This document shows, one piece after another, positions 35,637 to 45,536 of a DNA stretch of 59,965 nt (position 1 is the stretch's first letter; each line of letters begins with the position of its first letter). A model generated the notes under the pieces. It did not search any database, was not told the origin of the DNA, and saw only the letters and a program-made list of their open reading frames with translations. A program made the translations under genes and the position numbers. Origin of the DNA: Rhodobacter flavimaris (GTDB lineage Bacteria > Pseudomonadota > Alphaproteobacteria > Rhodobacterales > Rhodobacteraceae); assembly GCF_021378075.1 (NCBI RefSeq), contig NZ_JAJUOS010000016.1, positions 1-59,965 of the forward strand, given 5' to 3'.

Positions 35637-36376
35637 TCCGTGCAGCGCTTGGACAGGTGCAACTGGCGGTGATGCTGCTCACGCGGCTGCCCGCCGGACG
35701 CCTGCCCGAGCCCGCGCCTTTGATGGGCGCCAGTGCCTGGGCCTTTCCGCTGGCCGGCCTGGCGGTGGGCGCGATTGCTGCGGTTGTTATAAGTGGCGCG
35801 ATGGCGCTTGGGCTGCCGCCCATTCTGGCCGCTGGCCTTGCGCTGGCGGCGCAGATCGCCGCGACCGGCGCACTGCATGAAGACGGGCTGGCCGATGTCT
35901 GCGACGGGTTCTGGGGCGGCCATGACCCCGCCCGACGGCTGGAGATCATGCGCGACTCGCGTATCGGTTCCTATGGCACGCTCGGCCTGATCTTGTCGGT
36001 CGGGCTGCGCTGGCAGGCGCTGAGCCTGCTGGCATCCACCGCCCACCCTTGGCTTGCGATTATCGCTGTTGCGATGACCAGCCGCGTGGCCTCTGCTGCG
36101 CTGTTGGCGGCGATGCCGCCCGCGCGCAGTGACGGGCTTGGCCGTGCAGCCAGCGGAGTGACCGGTCGCGCGGCGATCCTCGCCGCCGTGATCGCGGGGC
36201 TACCCGCGATGGCAGTTCCCGGCATGGGCGCGGCCATCGCCGTGCAAATCGTGCTCAGCCTTGGCCTCGCCGTCCTTTCCCGGCGCAAGATCGGCGGGCA
36301 GACAGGAGACGTTCTGGGCACCGCCCAGCAACTCGCCGAGATCGGCGCCCTGCTGACCCTCGCCGCCCGCGCCTAG
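35633..36376 (+). CDS. cobV: Adenosylcobinamide-GDP ribazoletransferase
   Basis: A 247-residue membrane enzyme (CobS in Salmonella) joining alpha-ribazole to AdoCbi-GDP, the last step. MLLTRLPAG near the start, [21 protein letters not shown] (acidic metal site; first part [15 protein letters not shown]), [15 protein letters not shown] and [17 protein letters not shown] are typical. Several membrane helices. ATG 35633 overlaps cobU by four bases; the end overlaps the convergent tex by four bases. Confidence 0.94.
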   Translation: MIRAALGQVQLAVMLLTRLPAGRLPEPAPLMGASAWAFPLAGLAVGAIAAVVISGAMALGLPPILAAGLALAAQIAATGALHEDGLADVCDGFWGGHDPARRLEIMRDSRIGSYGTLGLILSVGLRWQALSLLASTAHPWLAIIAVAMTSRVASAALLAAMPPARSDGLGRAASGVTGRAAILAAVIAGLPAMAVPGMGAAIAVQIVLSLGLAVLSRRKIGGQTGDVLGTAQQLAEIGALLTLAARA

Positions 36377-38685
36377 CGCTTTTTCAACGCATCGAGCAGC
36401 GCCGCGCCAAACGCGCCGGTATCGCCACCCTTCGGACCGGCCTGCATCGGCCCGCGCGGAGCCTTGCCCTTGGGCGCGCCCTTGTTGGCATCGCGCGCGG
36501 CGCGGTCCTCCTTGGCGCTGGTGCCGCCATCCTTGCGCATGGTCAGGCCGATGCGCTTGCGCGGCACGTCCACCTCGGTCACGCGCACCTTCACCACATC
36601 GCCCGCCTTCACCACCTCATGCGGGTCCTTGATGAAACGGTCGGCCAGCTGGCTGACATGAACCAGCCCGTCCTGATGCACGCCGATATCGACGAAGGCG
36701 CCGAAGGCCGCGACATTCGTCACGGTGCCTTCCAGCACCATGCCCGGCTTGAGATCGGTGATCTCTTCGACGCCATCGGTGAAGGTCGCGGTGACAAAGC
36801 TCGGGCGCGGGTCGCGGCCGGGTTTTTCCAGTTCGGACAGAATGTCACGCACGGTCGGCAGGCCAAAGCTTGCATCGACGAAATCCTCGGCGCGCAGGCG
36901 TTTGAGCGTCGCACTGTCACCCATCAGCGCGCGGATGTCGCGCCCGCAGGCCTTCACGATGCGGCGCGCGACGTCATAGGCCTCGGGGTGAACGGCCGAG
37001 GCATCAAGCGGCTCGGCCCCGTCGCGGATGCGCAGGAAGCCCGCACATTGCTCGAAGGCGCGGGGGCCAAGGCGCGCGACCTTCAGCAGATCGCGCCGTG
37101 CGGCAAAGGCGCCGTTTGCGTCGCGATGCGCCACGATGGCCTCGGCCAGCCCCGGTCCAAGGCCCGAGACATGCGCCAGAAGCGGCGCCGAGGCGGTGTT
37201 GAGGTCAACCCCCACCGCGTTCACCGCGTCCTCGACCACGGCCTCAAGCGAGCGGCCCAGCCGGTGCTGATCGACGTCATGCTGATACTGGCCGACGCCG
37301 ATCGACTTCGGCTCGATCTTCACCAGTTCCGCCAGCGGGTCTTGCAAGCGTCGCGCGATCGACACGGCGCCGCGCAGGCTCACGTCCAGATCGGGGAACT
37401 CGCGCGCCGCCAGTTCCGAGGCCGAATAGACCGAGGCCCCGGCCTCGGACACCACCACCTTGGTCGGCGCCTTGACGCTGGCCGGCAGCGCGCGGATCAT
37501 ATCGGCGACCATGCGCTCGGTCTCGCGGCTGGCTGTGCCGTTGCCGATGGCGATCAGCTCGACCCCGTGGCGCGCGATCAGTGTCATCAGCGCCGCCTGT
37601 GCGCCGCGCAGATCGTTCTTGGGCTGGAACGGATAGACCGTCGTCGTCTCGACCACCTTGCCGGTCGCATCGACCACGGCGACCTTGACGCCCGTGCGGA
37701 TTCCGGGGTCTAGGCCAAGCGTCGGGCGCGCCCCCGCCGGGGCCGCCAACAGCAGATCCTTGAGGTTGCGGGCGAAGACCTGGATCGCCTCATCCTGCGC
37801 GCGGCCGCGCAGATCGCCCAGAAGATCAAGCATCATCGACAGGCTCAGCTTGACCCGCCAGGTCCAGCCCGCCGCGGCCCGCAACCAGACATCGGCCTTG
37901 CCGCCGCCGCGCGCCTCAAGCGCCGCCGCCACCATCGCCTCGGCCCGCGCGACGCCCTCTTCGTCGGGCGCGATGTCCAGCGTCACGACCCCTTCGTTCG
38001 AGGCCCGCAACATCGCCAGCGCACGGTGCGAGGGCACATCGGCCCACCGCTCGCGATGATCGAAATAATCCGAGAATTTGGCGCCCTTGTCTTCCTGCCC
38101 GGCAATGACCTTGGCCGTCAGCAGGGCCTCTTTTTGCAGGAAGGCCCGCAGATTACCCAGAAGGGTGGCGTTCTCTGTCAGGCCCTCGGCCACGATATCG
38201 CGCGCACCGGTCAGGGCGTCCTTGACCGTGGGCACCGCCTCGGACAGATAGCCCGCCGCCAGCGCCTCGGGGTCCGCCGCGCGGTCAGAGAGGATCGCCT
38301 CGACCAGCGGCCCAAGCCCGTTTTCCCGCGCAATCATCGCCTTGGTGCGGCGCTTGGGCTTGTAGGGCAGGTAGATATCTTCCAGCGCCGCCTTGGTCTC
38401 GGCCTGCTGGATCTGGCGCGCGAGATCGTCGGTCAGCTTGTCCTGCTCGGCGATCGACTTGAGGATCGCCGCGCGCCGCGCCTCCATCTCGCGCAGATAG
38501 GCGAGGCGCTCAGCCAGCAGGCGCAGTTGCGTATCGTCGAGGCCGCCGGTCGCTTCCTTGCGATAGCGCGCGACGAAAGGAACCGTCGCGCCTTCGTCCA
38601 GCAGGGCGGTCGCGGCGCGGACCTGCTCGGGGCGCGCGCCGATGTCTTTGGCGATGGTCTGGGCAATGCGCTGTTCGGTTTCCAA
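36373..38685 (-). CDS. tex: Tex family S1 RNA-binding transcription accessory protein
   Basis: A 770-residue protein matching Tex in length (773 in E. coli). It has an N-terminal helical part ([36 protein letters not shown]), a YqgF-like fold ([17 protein letters not shown]), a helix-hairpin-helix section ([20 protein letters not shown]) and a C-terminal S1 domain ([20 protein letters not shown]). The start is taken as TTG at 38685 because GGGAGGA lies five bases upstream and the length then agrees with the family; an upstream TTG at 38742 lacks a site. Role: RNA binding, transcription quality control. Confidence 0.93.
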   Translation of the reverse strand: METEQRIAQTIAKDIGARPEQVRAATALLDEGATVPFVARYRKEATGGLDDTQLRLLAERLAYLREMEARRAAILKSIAEQDKLTDDLARQIQQAETKAALEDIYLPYKPKRRTKAMIARENGLGPLVEAILSDRAADPEALAAGYLSEAVPTVKDALTGARDIVAEGLTENATLLGNLRAFLQKEALLTAKVIAGQEDKGAKFSDYFDHRERWADVPSHRALAMLRASNEGVVTLDIAPDEEGVARAEAMVAAALEARGGGKADVWLRAAAGWTWRVKLSLSMMLDLLGDLRGRAQDEAIQVFARNLKDLLLAAPAGARPTLGLDPGIRTGVKVAVVDATGKVVETTTVYPFQPKNDLRGAQAALMTLIARHGVELIAIGNGTASRETERMVADMIRALPASVKAPTKVVVSEAGASVYSASELAAREFPDLDVSLRGAVSIARRLQDPLAELVKIEPKSIGVGQYQHDVDQHRLGRSLEAVVEDAVNAVGVDLNTASAPLLAHVSGLGPGLAEAIVAHRDANGAFAARRDLLKVARLGPRAFEQCAGFLRIRDGAEPLDASAVHPEAYDVARRIVKACGRDIRALMGDSATLKRLRAEDFVDASFGLPTVRDILSELEKPGRDPRPSFVTATFTDGVEEITDLKPGMVLEGTVTNVAAFGAFVDIGVHQDGLVHVSQLADRFIKDPHEVVKAGDVVKVRVTEVDVPRKRIGLTMRKDGGTSAKEDRAARDANKGAPKGKAPRGPMQAGPKGGDTGAFGAALLDALKKR

Positions 38686-38751
38686 GGCTGTCCTCCCGGC
38701 TGGCTGGGCAGCCTTCTTAGCGGGCGGCGGCAGCCGGGCCAAGGGGGCAGA

Positions 38752-40887
38752 TCAGGGCCGCGCCGGTGAACCCGCGAAACTGTCCATCAGCGTGGCGAAG
38801 GCCGCGCGCTCGGCACGGCTGCGTTCTAGCAGCGCGCGCGATGCCGCCAGCGGCCCATGCTCGGCGCCCGGTGGGGCGGAATAGAGCACCAGCAGGTCTC
38901 GCTGCGCCTCGGTGCCCTCTTGCGACACCGCATCCCAATTGGCGCTGCGCCAGGCGGACGCGCGCGCACCATCCGTATCGCCCGCCTGAAGGAAAGCGTT
39001 GCGCGCCAGCGCATATTGCCCCATCAACGCCGCCGCCTGAGCGCGCAACGCGGCTGCCTGCGCACCGTCGAGCGCCCCCAGATGCGCCAGCGCCGCCGGA
39101 CCATCCCCCTCAAGCAACGCCGCGCGCGCAAGAAGCAGGCGCCCCTCTTCGCCCTGACCAAGCGCGCCCAGAGTTGTCCGCGCCGCTGGGGCAAACCCCT
39201 GATCGAGCAACCTCTCGGCAAGGTGCAAGCGCGTGGCCTTCGGCAGTTCGCCGGCCTTGATCATGGCGCGCTGCGCATAGAAGGCGCGCAGGAAAAGGGC
39301 ATCGTCGGGCACATCGGCCAATTGTCCGATCAGGTCGGCACTTGTCGTGGCCCGCAACCCCTCCTCGGCAGCTTCGGGCCACTCGGCAAGCGCGGCAAAG
39401 GCGGGATCAAACCGGCCGACCGAGCCGAGCCCAAGGATCTGCGCGCGCAACACCGCAACGCCCTTGGCGGAGGGCAACAGCTCGGCCGCCAGTGCCTCGG
39501 CCTGCGAGATAGTGCCGTCGTCAATCGCCTCTCCCCTCGCGAAGCGCCCCTCGACAAACAGGATCAGCGCATCGACCGCGCTTTCCTGATTGCCGCGCAT
39601 TAGCTCGGCCAGCTTGCTCTCGGGCAGTGCGCCCAGCTGTGCACCGATCAGGCCGAGTGAGGCCGCGGTTTCAGCCGGGGCGCGTTCAAGCGCCTTCCAC
39701 ACCGCCTGCGCAGCATCCTCGGCCCCAAGCGCGATCAGCCGGTCGGCAAGCGGCTGCGCGATCACGGTGCGCAAACCCGGGGGCAGAGCGGCATTGGCGC
39801 GCAGAACCGCGCCCAGATCGTAATCCCACCGCGACGGCGTGCCGCGCGCGCCAAGCAGTGCCCAAAGCGCGACCTTACCGTCGCAATTTCCCATCGTCAG
39901 GATCGTGCTTCCCTCCGGGCGCGGCAGATCCTCGACAACCGAAGCCATGAATTCGAGCGCGCGCGTCGTGTCGCTCGGCGCGGCAAGCGAGCGCAGAAGC
40001 AATCGCGCCTCGGCCCCGAAACCAAGCGCGACATAGACCCGCGCGAGGGCCACGACCTGATCGAGCTGCGGCTTGTCGAACTCTCCTAGAAGCCCGTTGC
40101 GCGCCGTGGCGATCTGCTCGGCCGGGGGGCGATCAGTCAGCCAGGAAGCGGCGTCGAACAACCGGTCCGGCAGGCAGGTCTCGCCATAGTCCGCCACCAT
40201 GGCCTGATCGACCGGCCCCACGCCCTCGCGGTCGAATGCGGTCTCGGAATGCACCGCGAGGTGGTCGTTGATCTCCGCCGTTGGCTGAGGCGGCGCGACA
40301 GGTATCTCGGGCAAGGTAATCGCCGCGGGATCGACATGGATCAGCCCCTGAGCAGCCGCGCGCCCGATCTGGCGCAGCAGATCCTCTTCCGCAGCGCGGA
40401 TGCGGCGATCTGGTTGCGGCAAAGCCAGAACGGGTTCGGGCAATTCGGACCTGCCGCGGGCTTCAAAAGCTTGAAATCGTTCGGAATAGGGCGGCAGAAC
40501 CGGGGGCGGGGAGGGCGCGATCTCGGGGAACGGTGCCTCACGAAAGTCGATCACGACGGCACCGCTCGTGGTCTCGAAAGCCTTGGCCTCCACACCTTCG
40601 GCCACGGTCATCGCCACATCCGACCCACCGGGAAGCGCGGCCACTTCGGCAACGCGATTGCGCGGGATCAACCGGAAGACCGCGCTCAGATCATATCCAC
40701 CGACCGGTCCATCGGGGCGCAGCGTATAGACGCCGTCAGCATGATCGAGGCCCCAGCCCACGCCCTGCGGCAGGGGAAACACCAGCCGGGTAAACCCGTC
40801 ATGTTCGCCCGAGCGCACCGCCACCGGCTCTGCCACGGCGGGCGATGTCAGAGCCAGCCCGAGCACGATCAGTATAGCGCGGATCAT
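38752..40887 (-). CDS. Exported repeat-type protein in the motility operon (unrecognised)
   Basis: A 711-residue protein with an N-terminal signal peptide (IRAILIVLGLALTSPAVAEP), a beta-rich segment to about residue 125 (AMIN-like character), a Pro-rich linker (PEIAPSPPPVLPPYSERF), then a long alanine/leucine-rich helical region typical of TPR/SEL1 superhelices. It overlaps motA by four bases and is the last gene of the fliL-mot unit. No specific family is recognised. A periplasmic part of the stator/motor assembly is plausible from its context. Confidence 0.7.
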   Translation of the reverse strand: MIRAILIVLGLALTSPAVAEPVAVRSGEHDGFTRLVFPLPQGVGWGLDHADGVYTLRPDGPVGGYDLSAVFRLIPRNRVAEVAALPGGSDVAMTVAEGVEAKAFETTSGAVVIDFREAPFPEIAPSPPPVLPPYSERFQAFEARGRSELPEPVLALPQPDRRIRAAEEDLLRQIGRAAAQGLIHVDPAAITLPEIPVAPPQPTAEINDHLAVHSETAFDREGVGPVDQAMVADYGETCLPDRLFDAASWLTDRPPAEQIATARNGLLGEFDKPQLDQVVALARVYVALGFGAEARLLLRSLAAPSDTTRALEFMASVVEDLPRPEGSTILTMGNCDGKVALWALLGARGTPSRWDYDLGAVLRANAALPPGLRTVIAQPLADRLIALGAEDAAQAVWKALERAPAETAASLGLIGAQLGALPESKLAELMRGNQESAVDALILFVEGRFARGEAIDDGTISQAEALAAELLPSAKGVAVLRAQILGLGSVGRFDPAFAALAEWPEAAEEGLRATTSADLIGQLADVPDDALFLRAFYAQRAMIKAGELPKATRLHLAERLLDQGFAPAARTTLGALGQGEEGRLLLARAALLEGDGPAALAHLGALDGAQAAALRAQAAALMGQYALARNAFLQAGDTDGARASAWRSANWDAVSQEGTEAQRDLLVLYSAPPGAEHGPLAASRALLERSRAERAAFATLMDSFAGSPARP

Positions 40888-41753
40888 GCCGCCTCCGCCT
40901 TCACGGCCTTCAGCGCATCTTCGAGTTCCGAGAAGCTCGGGCGGATGTGATGCGGTGTGTTCTGGCGTCCAACCTCGATGCAGATATTGGTGGCGTGGTT
41001 GTGCAGATTGGCCACCAGCACCTCGCGGATCAGCTTGTAAAAATGGCTGTCCTCATCAATGACCGCCTTGATCCTTGTGGCGAAGGGCGCGATGAACCCA
41101 TAGGCCAGAAACACGCCTAGGAAGGTGCCCACCAAGGCGCCGCCGATCATCTTGCCCAGGATCTCGGGCGGCTGATCAATCGAGCCCATGGTCTTGATCA
41201 CCCCCAGCACCGCCGCGACGATGCCAAGCGCGGGCATCGCATCGGCCACCGACTGCATCGCATGGCTCGAATGCATGGCGTGGTGGTAATTCGCCTCAAG
41301 CTGCTTCTCGAGCACCTCTTCGACCTGATGCGGATCGTCGTAATTCATCGAGGCCGAGCGCAGCGTGTCGCAGATCAGATCGACCGCCTCGTGGTCATGC
41401 GCGATCTTGGGATAGCGGCCGAAGATCGACGAGGCCTCGGGCGCCTCGATATGCTCCTCCACCGCGACAGGGTTTTGCCGCGCCAGCCGGATCAGCTCGA
41501 ACAACAGACACAGCAGATCGCGGTAGTCCGAGGGTTTCCACTTCGGCCCCTTGAAGACCTTGCCGACCGATTTCAGCGTGTGCTTGATCGCGGCGGTATC
41601 GTTCGACAGCACGAATGAGCCCGCCGCCGCCCCTCCGATCATGATCATCTCGAAGGGCAGGGATTTGAGGATGATCCCCATCGTGCCGCCGGCCGCGACA
41701 TAGCCGCCGAACACCATGGCAAAGATGATGACAATGCCGATTATCCCGATCAT
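40884..41753 (-). CDS. motA: Flagellar motor stator protein MotA
   Basis: A 289-residue membrane protein with four hydrophobic segments (the first IGIIGIVIIFAMVFGGYVA, the later pair PALGIVAAVLGVIKTMGSI and MIGGALVGTFLGVFLAYGF), and the cytoplasmic loop with LLCLLFELIRLARQNP and the basic/acidic residues that touch FliG. With MotB it forms the proton-driven stator. motB is not next to it. Length and blocks match MotA of the extended type. Confidence 0.93.
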   Translation of the reverse strand: MIGIIGIVIIFAMVFGGYVAAGGTMGIILKSLPFEMIMIGGAAAGSFVLSNDTAAIKHTLKSVGKVFKGPKWKPSDYRDLLCLLFELIRLARQNPVAVEEHIEAPEASSIFGRYPKIAHDHEAVDLICDTLRSASMNYDDPHQVEEVLEKQLEANYHHAMHSSHAMQSVADAMPALGIVAAVLGVIKTMGSIDQPPEILGKMIGGALVGTFLGVFLAYGFIAPFATRIKAVIDEDSHFYKLIREVLVANLHNHATNICIEVGRQNTPHHIRPSFSELEDALKAVKAEAA

Positions 41754-41776
41754 GCGCGGACTCCATCTTTTGCGCG

Positions 41777-41794
41777 ATCCTGCCCCGGCAGGAT
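41777..41794. repeat. Short palindrome upstream of motA
   Basis: ATCCTGCC-CC-GGCAGGAT is an 18-base inverted repeat in the 60-base gap between the motE-like gene and motA. No T-run follows on either strand. It could be a mRNA hairpin that modulates motA translation; function is not evident. Confidence 0.4.
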
Positions 41795-41813
41795 TAAGAA
41801 AAGCCTGACTCGG

Positions 41814-42374
41814 TCAGTTTTTCGGCGCATTGGCATTGCGCCCCGCCAGAACGACGCTGATCGTGTAGGCGGCCTTCGGCTCCAGCCCCGCCAGCACCGC
41901 CGCCGCCGCGTCGGGGCGCATCCGTGCCAAGAAGCCCGCAGCGAATTCCGGCGCCATCTCGGCGAACAGCGGCGCGGCCTCTTTCGGTTTCATGTTCTCG
42001 TAGAGCGTGATGAGCCGCGCGACGTCTCCCTCGGCGGCGCCATCGGCGATCGCGACAGTGCGCGCGAGCTTCTCTTCGGCGGCGATCAGATCAGTCAGGC
42101 GCTCCTCGATCGCCTGCTGCGCCAATTCCTGAGCCTTTTCGCGATCCGCCAGACGCCCCTCCCGCTCGATCAGTCCATGCTCGCGCGCCTGCAAATCCGC
42201 CAGCAACGCAATGGTGCCGCCATCCGCCGGGCACTCTGCCGCAGCCTCGGCGGGGGCGCGTGCGAAGGCGGCGCCGACGCCCACCCCGAACCGGATCAGC
42301 GCCGACCCAAGAAACAGGAGCGCGATGAAGGCCATCCCCCCGCGCGCCGCCCTGCCGCGCCGCCGGGCCGTCAT
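41814..42374 (-). CDS. MotE-like coiled-coil membrane protein
   Basis: A 186-residue protein with one N-terminal transmembrane helix (MAFIALLFLGSALIRFGVG), a coiled-coil stretch (REHGLIEREGRLADREKAQE and following) and a C-terminal MgtE-N-like block (LYENMKPKEAAPLFAEMAPE, FLARMRPDAAAAVLAGL) as in MotE of rhizobia, a chaperone for the motor protein MotC. It overlaps the preceding gene by four bases. MotE identity is probable but not certain. Confidence 0.75.
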   Translation of the reverse strand: MTARRRGRAARGGMAFIALLFLGSALIRFGVGVGAAFARAPAEAAAECPADGGTIALLADLQAREHGLIEREGRLADREKAQELAQQAIEERLTDLIAAEEKLARTVAIADGAAEGDVARLITLYENMKPKEAAPLFAEMAPEFAAGFLARMRPDAAAAVLAGLEPKAAYTISVVLAGRNANAPKN

Positions 42375-42727
42375 TCCGCGCCCTCCAGATCGCCGCGCGT
42401 GCGACGGCGCAGGACGCGGTGGCGGCGCCCCTCGCCCTCGGCACCCGGCAGATCGTGCAGCGAGGCCAGCATCAGCTCCAGCCGCTCGGCCCCCTGTTCG
42501 GCGCGCAGGGTCAGGGCCAAAAGCTGTTCGGCCGAGGCCGAGGCCGTCGCCTGCGCGTTTTGCAGCGCCCGCGTCATGTCATCGACCTGCGCCGAGAGCA
42601 CCGCGATGGCGCCCCCCATCCCCGATTCGAGCCGGTTGAAGCGTTGCAGCCGCCGCGACAGGACGATGCAGTAGATCCCCGCCCCAAGCGCCGCGAGCCC
42701 CAGCAGCATATCCGAGATCACTTCCAT
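42371..42727 (-). CDS. Small membrane protein of the motility operon (DUF6468-like)
   Basis: A 118-residue protein with one transmembrane segment (ISDMLLGLAALGAGIYCIVL), then an amphipathic helix and coiled coil (RRLQRFNRLESGMGGAIAVL) and a basic tail. This layout resembles the small proteins downstream of fliL in alphaproteobacteria. ATG at 42727 is preferred over GTG 42730 because GAGGAGG lies five bases away. Confidence 0.65.
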   Translation of the reverse strand: MEVISDMLLGLAALGAGIYCIVLSRRLQRFNRLESGMGGAIAVLSAQVDDMTRALQNAQATASASAEQLLALTLRAEQGAERLELMLASLHDLPGAEGEGRRHRVLRRRTRGDLEGAE

Positions 42728-42737
42728 CACGGCCTCC

Positions 42738-43217
42738 TCAGTTCAGCACGAATTCGATGACGAGCAGGTCGCGCACCCGCCCCTCGCCCACGACGATCTG
42801 GACCCGGCGCAGCATCTGCGCGCGCAGCCGGATCAACGCGCTCGGGTCTTCCAGCTCGGCCACATCGACCGCGCGCAGATAGCCGTTCAGAACATCCATC
42901 ACCCGCGGCTTGAGGTGCTCGACATCCGCCTCGTAGGCCAGCGGCACCTCCAACTGCGCGCTGAACCGCAGATGCCGCGCGGCGGTTCCGCTGAGCGACA
43001 CCACCATCGGATCGAGCGGCACGAAGGCGATCTCGGGCAGGGCCTCGGGCGTATCGCCGTGCGGCTCGGCCGCGTGCGGCGCGCCGAGAATCAGGCCGGA
43101 ATAGACCGCGTAGAACGCCCCGCCCCCCAACCCGAGCATCAGCACAAGCCCGATCAGAAGCGGCAGTTTCGATCTCTTCTTCGGGGTTTCCTCCCCGGCG
43201 GTCTCGGTCTCGGCCAT
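42738..43217 (-). CDS. fliL: Flagellar basal body-associated protein FliL
   Basis: A 159-residue protein with a cytoplasmic basic tail (KKRSKLP), one transmembrane helix (LLIGLVLMLGLGGGAFYAVY) and the periplasmic FliL domain (FVPLDPMVVSLSG, LRFSAQLEVPL, MLRRVQIVVGEGRVRDLLVI). FliL surrounds the stator to help torque. ATG 43217 is the first start that gives a compact family-like N-terminus; the frame continues upstream without similarity. Divergent from fliF. Confidence 0.88.
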   Translation of the reverse strand: MAETETAGEETPKKRSKLPLLIGLVLMLGLGGGAFYAVYSGLILGAPHAAEPHGDTPEALPEIAFVPLDPMVVSLSGTAARHLRFSAQLEVPLAYEADVEHLKPRVMDVLNGYLRAVDVAELEDPSALIRLRAQMLRRVQIVVGEGRVRDLLVIEFVLN

Positions 43218-43262
43218 GGCAAACCCCGTGTCGTGTCTTCCCCGGCTATAACCCCGCAGCAA

Positions 43263-43277
43263 CTAACCGATTATTAA
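43263..43277. promoter_or_regulatory. CtrA-like site between fliL and fliF
   Basis: CTAA-N7-TTAA (43263-43266, 43274-43277) is one base off the CtrA consensus TTAA-N7-TTAA. It sits in the 121-base divergent promoter of fliL and fliF, and CtrA is known to control flagellar genes in Rhodobacterales. Short sites of this kind also occur by chance, although rarely in high-GC DNA. Confidence 0.4.
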
Positions 43278-43338
43278 GGGCAATCGCCGAAGGATGCTCA
43301 GGACGACCGGGCAGAAGCCCACTCAGCGGAGGTGCGTC

Positions 43339-44943
43339 TTGCAACAGCTCTTGTCCGTCTGGCAGGCCCTCGACACGCGCCGCCGCCTCATCGTGGGCGG
43401 CGCTACAGCCCTTGTCTTCGTGGCTGTGCTAAGCCTGTCTGCCATGGCCTCGAAACCTGCGATGGCGCTGCTGTACGCGGGGCTCGAAGGCGCCCAGGCG
43501 GGCGAGATCGTCAGCGCGCTTGAGCAACGCGGCGCGCTCTATGAGGTGCGCGGCGATTCGATCTATGTCGAGGCACCGCGGCGCGACGAGCTGCGCATGA
43601 CCCTCGCCGCCGAGGGGCTGCCCGCAACTGGCGGCGCGGGGTATGAGCTGCTCGATTCGCTTTCGGGCTTCGGGACCACCTCGCAGATGTTCGACGCCGC
43701 CTACTGGCGCGCGAAGGAAGGGGAGCTTGCCCGCACCATCGTGTCGAACCCCGCGATTCGTGTCGCCCGCGTGCATATCGCAGCGCCCCCGGCGCAATCC
43801 TTCCGCAAGGATCTGCATCCGACCGCTTCGGTGACGATCCAGACCGCCACAGGCGGTCTGTCGGCGCAGCACGCCAAGGCCTTGCGCTACCTCGTCGCCT
43901 CGGCGGTGGCCGGGATGCGACCCGAGGATGTCTCGGTCATCGACGGCGCGGGCGGACTGATCGCCTCGGGAGAGGAAGACAGCGCCGCGCAGGGCGGCGA
44001 GGATCGCGCGGCCGAACTCAAGCGAAATGTCGAGCGCCTGCTTGAAGCGCGCGTGGGTTACGGCAATGCGGTCGTCGAGCTGTCGGTCGAAACCGTGACC
44101 GAACGCGAGGCGATCACCGAGCGCCGCTTCGATCCTGACGGGCGCGTTGCCATCTCGACCGATACCGAGGAACGCGCGAATAGCGCCAATGACAGCAAGG
44201 GCGGCGCGGTGACCGTGGCCTCGAACCTGCCCGAGGGCGACGCGGCGGCAGGCGGGCGGTCGCAAAGCAACGCCTCCGAGACGCGCGAGCGCACGAATTA
44301 CGAAGTGTCCGAAACCACGCGCGAGGTGCTGCGCAGCCCCGGCGCCATCCGGCGGCTGAGCGTGGCGGTACTGGTCGATGGCATCGAAACCCTCGATGGC
44401 AACGGCACCCCGCAATGGCAACCCCGCCCCGATGAAGAGCTGGAGGCGCTGCGCGCGCTGGTCGCCTCGGCGGTGGGGTTCGACGAGGCGCGCGGCGACG
44501 TCCTCACCCTGCGCTCGATGGCGTTTGAGCCGCTGACCGAGGCCGGAACCGAGGCCGGAAGCGGGATCTTCGCGGGCGGGTTGGATACGATGCAGACGGT
44601 TCAGCTGGCGGTTCTCGCGGTGGTGGTTCTTGGCCTTGGCATGTTCGTCCTGCGCCCGATCCTGATGCAGCCGCGCCGGGCCGTGGCGCAGGTTCCGCCC
44701 GCGCTTGCAGGTAATGCCGCGCCCCAGGCCCTGACCGGCGAGATCGCCGATGAGGATACTTCGGGTGCCGACGCCCGCCCGGTGCAGGATGTCACGCGCC
44801 GTGATCTGGCGATCACGCGCGAGCCGCCCGACGCCGTGCCCGAAGACCCGGTGGCCCGTCTCAAGCGCCTGATCGAAGAGCGGCAGACCGAGACGGTCGA
44901 GATCCTGCGCAACTGGATGGATGACAAGGAGCACACCGGATGA
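43339..44943 (+). CDS. fliF: Flagellar MS-ring protein FliF
   Basis: A 534-residue protein that forms the membrane ring of the basal body. First helix LIVGGATALVFVAVLSLSA, YscJ/FliF blocks (MALLYAGLEGAQAGEIVSAL, EGELARTIVSNPAIRVARVH, the RBM3 text), a second helix (TVQLAVLAVVVLGLGMFVL) near 430, and a C-terminal FliG-binding tail. Start is TTG at 43339 with GGAGG six bases upstream; an ATG at 43294 has its site right against the codon. Overlaps fliH by four bases. Confidence 0.9.
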   Translation: MQQLLSVWQALDTRRRLIVGGATALVFVAVLSLSAMASKPAMALLYAGLEGAQAGEIVSALEQRGALYEVRGDSIYVEAPRRDELRMTLAAEGLPATGGAGYELLDSLSGFGTTSQMFDAAYWRAKEGELARTIVSNPAIRVARVHIAAPPAQSFRKDLHPTASVTIQTATGGLSAQHAKALRYLVASAVAGMRPEDVSVIDGAGGLIASGEEDSAAQGGEDRAAELKRNVERLLEARVGYGNAVVELSVETVTEREAITERRFDPDGRVAISTDTEERANSANDSKGGAVTVASNLPEGDAAAGGRSQSNASETRERTNYEVSETTREVLRSPGAIRRLSVAVLVDGIETLDGNGTPQWQPRPDEELEALRALVASAVGFDEARGDVLTLRSMAFEPLTEAGTEAGSGIFAGGLDTMQTVQLAVLAVVVLGLGMFVLRPILMQPRRAVAQVPPALAGNAAPQALTGEIADEDTSGADARPVQDVTRRDLAITREPPDAVPEDPVARLKRLIEERQTETVEILRNWMDDKEHTG

Positions 44944-45536
44944 CCTCGCGCCTCGCACTTCAGTCCTTCGAACCCGTTGAGGACACGCCGGAACAATTCG
45001 CCCTGAGCCCGGTTGAACTGGAAGAGCTGCGCCTTTCGGCCTTTGAAAAGGGTTATGCCGCGGGCTGGGATGACGCCTCGGCCGCGCAGGACAAGGAACA
45101 CGCGAAATTCCTGGGCGAGATCGCGCAAAGCCTTCAAGACATGGCCTTCGGCTTTCAAGAGGCACGCCAGCACCTGCTTGCAGCGCTGCAACCCCTGCTC
45201 ACCGGCATGACCGCGAAGGTCTTGCCCGCGATCGTGCGCCAGACACTCGCCCCGATCGTGGCCGAACAGTTGATGCCGCTGGCGGCCGAGCAGGCGGCCG
45301 CGCCCATCACGATCTACGCGAACCCCGACGCCCTGCCCGATGTGCGCGATGCCATCGGCACCATCGCCGGCCTGCCCCTGACCTTCCTGCCCGACCCGCT
45401 GCTCAGCGGTGGGCAGGTGCAATTGCGGATGGGCGAGACCGAGACGCGGATCGACCTCGACGGCGTCATCGCCCTGATTGGCGAAGCCGTCGCCACCTAC
45501 CTGAATACCCAGCATGAGGACGCCCCCCATGGATAA
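44940..45536 (+). CDS. fliH: Flagellar assembly protein FliH-like
   Basis: A 198-residue protein with an N-terminal acidic region (EPVEDTPEQFALSPVELEEL), a central helix (FEKGYAAGWDDASAAQDK) typical of FliH/YscL glycine-spaced repeats, and a C-terminal beta domain. FliH negatively regulates the FliI export ATPase. fliG is not between fliF and fliH as in enteric order. It overlaps fliN by eight bases. Confidence 0.8.
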   Translation: MTSRLALQSFEPVEDTPEQFALSPVELEELRLSAFEKGYAAGWDDASAAQDKEHAKFLGEIAQSLQDMAFGFQEARQHLLAALQPLLTGMTAKVLPAIVRQTLAPIVAEQLMPLAAEQAAAPITIYANPDALPDVRDAIGTIAGLPLTFLPDPLLSGGQVQLRMGETETRIDLDGVIALIGEAVATYLNTQHEDAPHG

